Of a DNA stretch of 64,000 nucleotides, positions 17,188 through 25,048 are shown one piece after another. The notes under the pieces were generated by a model. The model did not search any database, had not been told where the DNA came from, and saw only the letters and a program-made list of their open reading frames with translations. Made by a program: the position numbers and the translations under genes. Numbering within the stretch: the first letter of the stretch is position 1; each line of letters starts with the position of its first letter. The DNA is from UBA1731 sp964567665. Lineage in GTDB: Bacteria > Verrucomicrobiota > Kiritimatiellia > RFP12 > UBA1067. Where the stretch lies: the NCBI GenBank assembly GCA_964567665.1, contig CAZMNN010000004.1, positions 24,576 to 88,575 of the forward strand. The letters are read 5' to 3'.

Positions 17188-19560
17188 CTACAGCATCTTT
17201 TCGATGTCTCCAAGCTCCAATCCGCCGATGGGCGATGTGATGCCGCAGAAATATTTGCGCACTATCTCCGGACCAAGCCCAACCGCCTCGAATATGTGTG
17301 CGGAACGGTAGGAGCGCAGGGTTGAGATGCCCATCTTAGACATGATTTTCATAAGTCCCTTGCACACTGCGCACACGTAGTTTGCGGAGGCCTTTACGGC
17401 ATCTGCCCCGCCGATCGAGGAGACTGTCGCAAGTGCGAGGTAGGGATTTATCGCAGTTGCGCCAAATCCAAGCAGCACCGCGAAATGATGCACCTCCAAC
17501 ACTTCTCCGGTTTCGGCAATTATGCCGGTGGAAGGGCGTACGCCAGCTTCCGTGAGAGCCTTGTTCACGGCGGCGACCGCCAGCACGGACGGAATCCTTT
17601 TTGGTGCAGGTCGAGGCGAGTGTGCGGAATCGATGGCCGTTTCGTCATCGATGCATGGCCTGTCGGAAAGTATGACAATCTTCGTTCCTGATTTAGCTGC
17701 CTCGACGGCTGATGCCGCAAGCGTGTCAAGCGCAGGTTGCAGGCTTCCGGTGAAATCCATTGTCAATGTAACCGACGGGAAGTCCCTGATGTTGCGGAGG
17801 CGTTCAAGTTCGTCATCTGTCAGCACGGGGCGCGTGAGCTTCACGAGCCTTGCATGTTGCGGTGTCTCCTCAAGAATGTTCCCGACGTTTCCGATGTAAG
17901 TCATTATCGACATCACAAGCTCTTCGCGGATCGGATCGATAGGAGGGTTTGTGACCTGCGCAAAGAGCTGATGGAAATAATCGAAGAGAGTGCGTTGCCT
18001 TTTCGATAGACACGCAAGGGCGGCATCGTTGCCCATGGCGCCGACAGGTTCGTGTCCGCTTTCCGCCATCGTCCTGATAATCAGCTCTACGTCCTCCTCC
18101 GTATAGCCAAATCTATGCTGTTCCTCTGCGAGTTCATCCGGAATCCTGGACGGAACAATCTCGTTGAACAGCCCTGTGACCGGTATGTGGTTTTCCTTTA
18201 TCCAGCGGCGGTATGGTTTGCGGCGGGCGTAGTGCGTCTTGAGTTCTGCATCCTCCATCAGCCTGTGTGCATCAAGGTCGAGCCAAAGGAGCGAGCCAGG
18301 CTTCAGTCGCCCATGGCGAACAACGTCTTCCGGTGCGATATCGAGTACGCCGGTTTCAGACGCAAGCACGAACGTGCCGTCTTTGGCGAGTGTCCAACGG
18401 GCCGGTCTGAGTCCGTTTCGGTCGAGTGCAGCGCCAAGTCCCTTGCCGTCTGTGAATGCCACTGCGGCAGGCCCGTCCCACGGTTCCATAAGCGACGAGT
18501 GGTATTCATAGAATGCCCGCACGTCGTGCCCCATGTGATACTTTGCGCCCCATGCCTGCGGAATGAGCATCATCATTGCGTGTGGCGCATCGCGTCCGGC
18601 GGCGACGAGCAGTTCAAACATGTTATCGAGTGAAGCCGAATCGCTTTGCCCCGGATGCACAATCGGCAGAAGCTTTGAGATGTCGTTTCCGAACAGATCT
18701 GACCGGAGGGAGGATTCACGCGCTGCAAGTGCGCTCAGGTTGCCTTTGAGGGCGTTTATCTCGCCGTTGTGCGCCGTGGCTCGGAACGGGTGTGCGAGCT
18801 CCCACGATGGGAACGTGTTTGTCGAATACCGCTGATGCACAATCGCGAACGGCGAAGTGAACTCCGGATCGGAGAGATCGGGATAGAATCTTTCAATCTG
18901 TGTCGCGAGAAGCAGTCCCTTGTACACGATTGTGCGCGATGAGCAGGAGCAGACGTACGTCGCCTTAACCGTCTTTTCGATCTGCTTCCTGATAACATAT
19001 AGCTTGCGCTCGAACGTACCGTCGTCGGTGGCGGCGGCGGAATCCATGCGGATGAACACCTGCCTGATGCGCGGCATTACGCTGCGGGCGTCGCGTCCTA
19101 TCGCGGACGGATCGGTCGGCACGTCCCGCCACCCTGCGATTTCTGCATCTTCCGCCTTGATCGCCGTCTCGATTGCGTCCTCTTCGCCTTCGCCGCCGAA
19201 TATCACGGCGATGCCGAATGGTTCCCCCGGACGGTTGTTGAGTGCCGGCATCATTTTCCTGAAAAATGCATCGGGTATCCTGAGCAGAAGGCCGGCGCCG
19301 TCTCCTGTCTCCGGGTCGTTGCCGGTCGCTCCGCGATGCATGAGACGTTTGAGAACCGTCATTCCGCTTTCGACGATTCTGTGGCTTGCCCGGTTGTTGA
19401 GGTCGGCGACAAGCCCTACGCCACAGGCGTCATGTTCATATGCGTTTCTGTACAGTCCATGGCAATCCTCCTCTCCGCCAAAGCCGAGTGTGCGCCCGAC
19501 GGCGTGGAGGTGGTGTATGATTTCACTGTCCTGACTGCATGTGTCGTTTGAACGTTCCAT
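17188..19560 (-). CDS. gltB: Glutamate synthase large subunit, N-terminal half only
   Basis: Start ATG 19560 has AAGGAA upstream and gives 790 residues. The N-terminal amidotransferase domain is complete, with the nucleophile in YEHDACGVG, MHRGATGNDPETGDGAG, FAIVHQRYSTNTFPSW and AHNGEINALKGN. The central domain follows (NPPIDPIREELVMSIMTYIG) up to MSKMGISTLRSYRSAHIFEA and GITSPIGGLELGD. There the chain stops, where a usual protein of about 1500 residues continues into the FMN/[3Fe-4S] synthase domain and the GXGXG domain. It could hydrolyse glutamine but not form glutamate unless the other half is encoded elsewhere. No gltD lies nearby. Confidence 0.9.
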   Translation of the reverse strand: MERSNDTCSQDSEIIHHLHAVGRTLGFGGEEDCHGLYRNAYEHDACGVGLVADLNNRASHRIVESGMTVLKRLMHRGATGNDPETGDGAGLLLRIPDAFFRKMMPALNNRPGEPFGIAVIFGGEGEEDAIETAIKAEDAEIAGWRDVPTDPSAIGRDARSVMPRIRQVFIRMDSAAATDDGTFERKLYVIRKQIEKTVKATYVCSCSSRTIVYKGLLLATQIERFYPDLSDPEFTSPFAIVHQRYSTNTFPSWELAHPFRATAHNGEINALKGNLSALAARESSLRSDLFGNDISKLLPIVHPGQSDSASLDNMFELLVAAGRDAPHAMMMLIPQAWGAKYHMGHDVRAFYEYHSSLMEPWDGPAAVAFTDGKGLGAALDRNGLRPARWTLAKDGTFVLASETGVLDIAPEDVVRHGRLKPGSLLWLDLDAHRLMEDAELKTHYARRKPYRRWIKENHIPVTGLFNEIVPSRIPDELAEEQHRFGYTEEDVELIIRTMAESGHEPVGAMGNDAALACLSKRQRTLFDYFHQLFAQVTNPPIDPIREELVMSIMTYIGNVGNILEETPQHARLVKLTRPVLTDDELERLRNIRDFPSVTLTMDFTGSLQPALDTLAASAVEAAKSGTKIVILSDRPCIDDETAIDSAHSPRPAPKRIPSVLAVAAVNKALTEAGVRPSTGIIAETGEVLEVHHFAVLLGFGATAINPYLALATVSSIGGADAVKASANYVCAVCKGLMKIMSKMGISTLRSYRSAHIFEAVGLGPEIVRKYFCGITSPIGGLELGDIEKML

Positions 19561-19753
19561 ATCGTTTCCTTCTTGAAACTGAGAAGCACAAAGTGTGCCA
19601 AGGCTGCCGATTGGCGGTTCTCTCATCCGGATGGACATGGCCTGTGAATCAGTCTGTCCTGCGTCGAATTCTGCGCAAGGATGCGGTAAGATGAATATGT
19701 CGCCACATTTTTGCACGACATTGCTTTCTCGTCCCCACAATCTTGGTCAGATA

Positions 19754-19762
19754 TGGTATAAT
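19754..19762 (+). promoter_or_regulatory. Extended -10 promoter of the tRNA pair
   Basis: TGGTATAAT ends 17 bases before the 5' end of tRNA-Arg and would transcribe both tRNA-Arg and the CAT tRNA. No -35 match is evident. Confidence 0.65.
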
Positions 19763-19779
19763 GCGCACTCATTGATTGA

Positions 19780-19856
19780 GCCCCTGTAGCTCATCTGGAC
19801 AGAGCAACTGCCTTCTAAGCAGTGGGTAGGAGGTTCGAGTCCTCTCAGGGGCGCCA
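19780..19856 (+). tRNA. tRNA-Arg (anticodon TCT)
   Basis: A full cloverleaf of 77 bases: acceptor GCCCCTG/CAGGGGC, D arm with GCTC/GAGC, anticodon stem ACTGC/GCAGT around loop CTTCTAA (anticodon TCT, reading AGA), T arm GGAGG/CCTCT around TTCGAGT, discriminator G and an encoded CCA. Confidence 0.95.
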
Positions 19857-19863
19857 ATAGTGT

Positions 19864-19940
19864 GGACCCGTAGCTCAGTCGGTCAGAGCAGGTGACTCAT
19901 AATCTCCGGGTCGTGGGTTCAAGTCCCGCCGGGTCCACCA
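19864..19940 (+). tRNA. tRNA with CAT anticodon (Met elongator or Ile2)
   Basis: Cloverleaf of 77 bases: acceptor GGACCCG/CGGGTCC, D arm GCTC/GAGC, anticodon loop CTCATAA, T arm GTGGG/CCCGC around TTCAAGT, discriminator A and encoded CCA. The anticodon stem GGTGA/TCTCC holds one T-T mismatch. The segment from the D arm to the variable loop resembles E. coli tRNA-Ile2, whose CAT is modified to lysidine, so Ile2 is at least as likely as elongator Met. The GGACCCG start with a paired first base argues against initiator tRNA. Confidence 0.9.
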
Positions 19941-20051
19941 GATATTTCCACCATCTCCGGTCTGCAATCCAGTTTTTTGCGCCGTTCCGTTCGTTTCTTC
20001 GGCATCGTGTTCAACGGAAATCACCGATACGAAAAAAGTGAAAAAGGGTGG

Positions 20052-20080
20052 TTGTATGGCGGTGCCGGTTTTGATATACT
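20052..20080 (+). promoter_or_regulatory. Promoter of tRNA-His
   Basis: TTGTAT and TATACT are separated by 17 bases, and TGA precedes the -10 box. It ends 25 bases before the tRNA. Confidence 0.65.
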
Positions 20081-20104
20081 ACGTTCGTTTTTTTAACCCC
20101 AGTT

Positions 20105-20181
20105 GGCGAGAGTAGCTCAATCGGTAGAGCATCAGATTGTGGATCTGAGGGTTGCGGGATCGTGCCCCGTCTCTTGCCCCA
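20105..20181 (+). tRNA. tRNA-His (anticodon GTG)
   Basis: Acceptor GCGAGAG/CTCTTGC (20106-20112, 20171-20177) with the extra G at 20105 facing discriminator C at 20178, the His identity pair. D arm GCTC/GAGC, anticodon stem TCAGA/TCTGA around TTGTGGA, T arm GCGGG/CCCGT and encoded CCA. The T loop reads ATCGTGC rather than TTCGANC, an uncommon variant at its first and fifth positions. The 238 bases from here to carA contain no gene or clear promoter. Confidence 0.93.
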
Positions 20182-20419
20182 GTTTCGCTGGTTTGTATCC
20201 TATGTCTGCCGTTCGGTCGATGTCATTCGGTTTCGGCGAAGGAGTTTGTGTTCTGTCCGGCGGAGTGTTTATGGATGTTTTGCGCTTTTGATTCTGTCGT
20301 CTTCTCCATAGAGTAAAATCATTTGTAAACATGTTGCGATGGTGCTTACATCCGCTGTAAACCATTGCGCTGAAACGGCTCAATGCAGTCTTGGCACATA
20401 AAGTGCTGAAGACCTCTGT

Positions 20420-21577
20420 ATGGACTATCTTGCAAAATGGAAGGCGGAGCGTGAACGCAGGGCGTTTCTCGCTTTGGATGACGGAACGGTGTTTCATGGC
20501 GTTGCGTTCGGCGCAGTTGTGGATCGCTTGGGTGAAGTCGTGTTCAATACCGGAATGTGCGGCTATCAGGAGATACTGACAGATCCGTCGTACGCCGGTC
20601 AGATTGTCGCCTTGACGACAGCTGAGGTTGGATGCTACGGAATCAACGGCGCGGACACGGAGAGCCGCGCTCTTTTCCTGTCTGGACTTGTCGTAGGAGA
20701 CATGACGCCGCCAAGCAACTGGAGAAGTGAGAAGAGCCTTGATGCGTATCTGAAAGAGAATGGCATTCCGGGAATGTACGGCGTGGACACTCGACGGCTT
20801 GCCGTGCACCTGCGCGATCACGGAAATTGCAAGGCATATCTGCATGTGATCAACGATGACATTCAGGAGGCTGCAGCAGTGGCGAAGACAGCAGGATGGG
20901 AAGGGCTTGACGGGCAGGACTACGCATCAAGGGTGTCTTGCGCAAAGCCGTATGCAATTCCGTCGTCAGACTGCACAGGTTCAGCGAAGCCCCGCATCGT
21001 ATGCTACGACTTTGGCGTAAAGACGAACATACTGCGTTCGCTTTCGTCGTGGGCGGATGTGACGGTGGTTCCGGCGAAAACGTCGGCAGAGGAAGTGCTG
21101 TCCATGAATCCTGACGGCGTATTCCTTTCCAACGGCCCAGCCGATCCCTCCGCCGTCACGTATGCGGTGGAGAACGTAAGGAAACTGCTTGGCATATCGC
21201 ACCTCGCGTCCCCTGCTGCACCGCATCGCAGAAGTCCGATTCCCGTAATGGGCATATGCCTCGGACATCAGCTCCTCGCGCTTGCCTGCGGCGCAAGGAC
21301 GGTGCGTCTGAAGTTCGGGCATCACGGCTGCAACCATCCGGTGAAGAACCTTGCGACGGGAAGGATTGAGATCACAAGCCAGAACCACAACTTCGCCGTC
21401 GTTCCGGATTCTCTGCCTGAATGCCTGAAGGTGACGCACTTGAACCTCAATGACGGAACGATAGAGGGCGTACGGCACAAGTCTCTTCCCGCCTTTTCTG
21501 TGCAGTACCATCCTGAGGCGTGTCCAGGTCCGCACGATTCGCGGTATCTCTTCGATGAGTTCAGAAACATGATCTGA
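20420..21577 (+). CDS. carA: Carbamoyl-phosphate synthase small subunit
   Basis: The 385-residue protein has the CarA N-terminal domain (EVVFNTGMCGYQEILTDPSY, MYGVDTRRLAVHLRD) and a C-terminal class I amidotransferase domain: nucleophile Cys in MGICLGHQLLAL, then QNHNFAV, and the His-Glu pair in VQYHPEACPGP. It delivers ammonia from glutamine to CarB for carbamoyl phosphate, feeding pyrimidine and arginine synthesis in the cytoplasm. carB is not in the window. An Ala-rich linker sits before the amidotransferase core (HLASPAAPHRRSPIPVMG). The Shine-Dalgarno match is weak. Confidence 0.95.
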   Translation: MDYLAKWKAERERRAFLALDDGTVFHGVAFGAVVDRLGEVVFNTGMCGYQEILTDPSYAGQIVALTTAEVGCYGINGADTESRALFLSGLVVGDMTPPSNWRSEKSLDAYLKENGIPGMYGVDTRRLAVHLRDHGNCKAYLHVINDDIQEAAAVAKTAGWEGLDGQDYASRVSCAKPYAIPSSDCTGSAKPRIVCYDFGVKTNILRSLSSWADVTVVPAKTSAEEVLSMNPDGVFLSNGPADPSAVTYAVENVRKLLGISHLASPAAPHRRSPIPVMGICLGHQLLALACGARTVRLKFGHHGCNHPVKNLATGRIEITSQNHNFAVVPDSLPECLKVTHLNLNDGTIEGVRHKSLPAFSVQYHPEACPGPHDSRYLFDEFRNMI

Positions 21578-21617
21578 CGGTTCATTTGCCTGCATACGCA
21601 TAGTTTCAGATTTAACG

Positions 21618-21656
21618 GCGCACTTGCTGAGGTGATAGATGCAAGTGCGCGTTTCT
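21618..21656 (+). terminator. Hairpin terminator after carA
   Basis: A perfect 10-base stem GCGCACTTGC/GCAAGTGCGC (21618-21627, 21641-21650) closes a 13-base loop and is followed by GTTTCTTGTT. It lies 41 bases after the carA stop and just before the next promoter. Confidence 0.75.
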
Positions 21657-21658
21657 TG

Positions 21659-21687
21659 TTGACACCTGCTGTGTTGTTTGGTATAAC
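21659..21687 (+). promoter_or_regulatory. Strong promoter of the 21727-28645 operon
   Basis: Consensus TTGACA is followed after 17 bases by TATAAC, with TGG directly before the -10 box. It is the best two-element promoter in the window. Confidence 0.8.
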
Positions 21688-21726
21688 TGCATTTATACAA
21701 AAAAAAAACCATTAGGAGTTTCGTTT

Positions 21727-24700
21727 ATGATGGCTGAGCGATTGTTTTTGTCTGGTTCTATTTGTATTGTTTGTGTTGCCGTTGGCCTGTCTGCACTTGA
21801 TTGTTTGGCGGCGGCTGCGCATTGCGATGAGGCGACCCTGTTCGCCGAGAGCGGCGAAACGGTGAACGTTTCCACAAACATCATGACCAGGAAGCTTCAG
21901 AAAATTGGCGACGGAACTCTCGTTCTTTCGCTTGCACGGTTGCCGCAGGGCGTTGATGTGGATGTTTCGGTGCGCGACGGTGCGCTTGGAGTTTCTGCGT
22001 TCAATCCATCAGAAGTCGATGTATCGGCGCCGAACGAGGTGCTTGCAAAGGCTGCGCTATGGCTTGATGCTACGATGGACGGCAAAGTCGCGTATACGAC
22101 ATCGAACGGCGTGGACTGGGTGGATGCCTGGTACGATGTCCGCGAAACCGGCAACTCCGATGTCGGCTACAGCCATCTCCGTGCGTTGCCGAACTTAGGG
22201 CCGACGAACGTGCCGCCACAACTTGTCGTAAAGGACGGCATCAAGTCGGTTTGGTTCGGCGGATATCCGTCCGGAATATCGATGGACTGGTGCAACTCCG
22301 ACGGCTCCATAAAGGAAATCACCGACATACGTCATGCGTTCATCATGTATGGTGTGTACGAGAGCCACGGTTTTGTGCTTGGCACGAGATCGGTTTCACG
22401 CTTCCATATCATGGATACCACGTATGGACGTCCTACCTCCTCGATATGCGAGCCGTTCTGCACCGATTCCGCTGCGGCGTACTGCGGGCGCGTGTTCGTG
22501 AACGGGCGTCTTGTCGAGCCATGCATCACCGGACAGCTGAAGCAGAGCCAGTTCCAGCTTCTCGAATACGACTGCTGCGGAATCCTCGGCTACGCATCGA
22601 ACTTCTTCAATGACCGCAACTATTTCAGGAACAATCCAAGCTATTCCCAGAGGGGCGGAAACCGCATCGGCGGCGACTACATCGCCGAAGCGCTCATCTT
22701 CACCAACGAACTCACTGAGATTGAAAGAATGTCCGTTGGAACGTACCTGATGAACAAGCATCTTGGAGGCGTGTGTCCCGTGCCGAACATCGCAGTCGCC
22801 GACGGTGCGAAGGTGAATGTTGACGCCAAGATCCTTGACAGGACGTCCGAGATGTCCGGCGACGGCGAAGTGAAATTTGTCTGCGATGGCGGCACGGCAA
22901 CGCTTCCGCCAATGGTCGGATATGGCTTTTCCATTCCGACCGACATCTCCGGCGGCGTGTTCAGATTGAGCAACCAGCATATGCTGAAGCTGCATGACGG
23001 CGACAGCCTTACGGTTGAGCAGGATGGCTACGAAAATCCAGTGGCATCCATTTCGTCTGACGCAGGTCAAGGACGCATATCAAAGGATGGCAACGGCTCG
23101 GCGACTGTCTCGGTGCTTCCTGAGACGGTGACGTCGGTCGTTGTCCGCGCCGGGACGCTGCACCTTGCGGCGGTTGAGAGAAAGGCGGGTGTTCCGGTCG
23201 GAGGAAGCGCAACCTCTGCGGTTTTTGAAAATCCGGATTTTGAGGTTGGCGACATCGACACCAATTCCGAATACCGATCTGAACGGAATGTGGGCGGGTG
23301 GAATCTTGTCGGCGTGAAAAACGATGTGAATTGCATCATATTCATAAGCGGCGACGGGACAGGCGCCGGTTGGGGTTCATCGGGAGGCATATATGGCAGC
23401 CCCCTGCCCACGCCTGACAGCGGGACGGCGATGATGTTCAAGGGCGACGTATCTGCATGGACGTCCATTTCAGTTCACAGCGACGGCATCTATGAACTGA
23501 GCTTCAACGCCGCCTCGCGTGGGGCATCCGGCTCTCTTCCCCTTGATGTCTGCATAGGGAAGGACGAAAACTCCCTCGTCAAGGTTGGAAGCTTCATGCC
23601 AACGCAGAAAAGCTACATGAAGTTCACGTTCACCGTTCCGTTCCTTGCCGCAGGTGAATACCAGTTCTGGTTCCGTTCCCGGCTGCTCGGCGAGGACAAG
23701 GCCGCCGCCGTCGACAACATTCGCATGAAACTGCTTTCAGGGCTGCCGTCGAGGTCGATTGTCATTCCGAACGGATCTTTTGAGAGCCTTGAGGGCGGTT
23801 ACAATTCCGGCTTCAATGTGTACGAACTGTCGACAAACAACGTTGCCGCAGGATGGACGCTTACGCAGACGAACGGGTGGATGTACGGCACCGCTCCATC
23901 GGCGGCGTTCACCACACCTTCAGTGTCGTGGGAACACTTTGACTCTTCGCACAACCGCTCCGGTATTGTCCAGCTGATGCTTGATGGCTACGGCGCCAGA
24001 GCGGAGACTACGTTCACCCCGAACGTTGGCGGCCGCTGCAGATTGCGCGCCGCAGTTGCCAACAGACGGTATTCAAGCTATGACAACAAGGGCAAATACC
24101 TGAAGGCAAGCCTTGTCGCAGGTTCTGTCACGAACGATTTCGGAACGATCAACGTGCTGCCGTACCACCTGACTGAAACGGAGTGGCCTGAGACAGTGAC
24201 GGTGGTGGCCGGTGAAGAGGTCACGCTTCTGCTTGAAAGCCGCGACACCACCGACCGCACGCACACGCTTGTGGACGATCTCGTGCTTGTTCCGAGCATG
24301 GACGCCGATGAACTTGTCACGAACGGTGGATTCGAGCAGGATGGCACATGGAATGTGGAAGAACTCTACCAGAAGCCTGACAGAATGAATGGATCGTCTC
24401 GCTATACATATACGTATTTCCCCAATGCGTACGGACATTCACGGTGCGAAGGCGAGTGCTGGATGTCAGTGGTGCAGAACGACATCGTATCGCAGCGCAT
24501 TGAATTTCCGTCCGCCGGACTGTACAGGCTGCGTTTCTTCGCACGTTCCCGCGTTGACAATCCGGCAGGCAAGGGGCTGAATCCGGTCAAGGCGTTCTAC
24601 GTCGCAGACGGCAGCGCAGAGACGAACTGGATTGCGACGGCGAAGCCGTTCACGACAAACTTTGCGGAGTGCGTTTATGTGTTCCGCGTCCCTTCGGCCT

Positions 24701-25038
24701 GCAAGGCTACGTTCGGGTTCCAGGGATGCTACGCCGCGAATGTGGGCGAGGCCGAGTACGTGGGCGAAGACCACACCACGGTGATGGACGCCGTGTCGAT
24801 ACGGCGCATGGTTGGAGAGGGGGATGGTCTGCCCGACATTCCGGAGGGACTTTCCGTGAAGATCGATGCGGGTGCAAAGCTGTCCCTCGATTTCGACGGA
24901 ACTCTTAACCTGAATGCACTCTATCTTGGCGGCCATGCCGTGCGTGGCGAGATATCCGCCGAGACCCATCCCGAATTTGTTGAAGGCCCAGGACGGATGT
25001 ATGTTAAAATGTATGGCCTCACGATAACCATAAGGTAA
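21727..25038 (+). CDS. Large secreted modular protein with three NGxFE-type carbohydrate-binding-like modules
   Basis: The 1103-residue protein has a signal peptide (SICIVCVAVGLSALDCLAA). Residues about 110-350 look like a LamG/concanavalin-type domain (AALWLDATMDG, VDWVDAWYDVRE). Three further modules start near residues 499, 679 and 864 with FENPDFEVGD, IPNGSFESL and TNGGFEQDG, the usual opening of DUF642/CBM4_9-type galactose-binding folds. The C-terminal 50 residues are beta-rich and end LTITIR. AGGAG precedes the ATG. It is followed by a GH106 gene after 10 bases, so it probably binds or displays the same glycan; that role is inference. Confidence 0.8.
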   Translation: MMAERLFLSGSICIVCVAVGLSALDCLAAAAHCDEATLFAESGETVNVSTNIMTRKLQKIGDGTLVLSLARLPQGVDVDVSVRDGALGVSAFNPSEVDVSAPNEVLAKAALWLDATMDGKVAYTTSNGVDWVDAWYDVRETGNSDVGYSHLRALPNLGPTNVPPQLVVKDGIKSVWFGGYPSGISMDWCNSDGSIKEITDIRHAFIMYGVYESHGFVLGTRSVSRFHIMDTTYGRPTSSICEPFCTDSAAAYCGRVFVNGRLVEPCITGQLKQSQFQLLEYDCCGILGYASNFFNDRNYFRNNPSYSQRGGNRIGGDYIAEALIFTNELTEIERMSVGTYLMNKHLGGVCPVPNIAVADGAKVNVDAKILDRTSEMSGDGEVKFVCDGGTATLPPMVGYGFSIPTDISGGVFRLSNQHMLKLHDGDSLTVEQDGYENPVASISSDAGQGRISKDGNGSATVSVLPETVTSVVVRAGTLHLAAVERKAGVPVGGSATSAVFENPDFEVGDIDTNSEYRSERNVGGWNLVGVKNDVNCIIFISGDGTGAGWGSSGGIYGSPLPTPDSGTAMMFKGDVSAWTSISVHSDGIYELSFNAASRGASGSLPLDVCIGKDENSLVKVGSFMPTQKSYMKFTFTVPFLAAGEYQFWFRSRLLGEDKAAAVDNIRMKLLSGLPSRSIVIPNGSFESLEGGYNSGFNVYELSTNNVAAGWTLTQTNGWMYGTAPSAAFTTPSVSWEHFDSSHNRSGIVQLMLDGYGARAETTFTPNVGGRCRLRAAVANRRYSSYDNKGKYLKASLVAGSVTNDFGTINVLPYHLTETEWPETVTVVAGEEVTLLLESRDTTDRTHTLVDDLVLVPSMDADELVTNGGFEQDGTWNVEELYQKPDRMNGSSRYTYTYFPNAYGHSRCEGECWMSVVQNDIVSQRIEFPSAGLYRLRFFARSRVDNPAGKGLNPVKAFYVADGSAETNWIATAKPFTTNFAECVYVFRVPSACKATFGFQGCYAANVGEAEYVGEDHTTVMDAVSIRRMVGEGDGLPDIPEGLSVKIDAGAKLSLDFDGTLNLNALYLGGHAVRGEISAETHPEFVEGPGRMYVKMYGLTITIR

Positions 25039-25048
25039 GGATGCACAA

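Noticed and set aside
20103..20291. 62-residue open frame over tRNA-His
   Set aside because: It runs through the tRNA and continues into non-conserved sequence.
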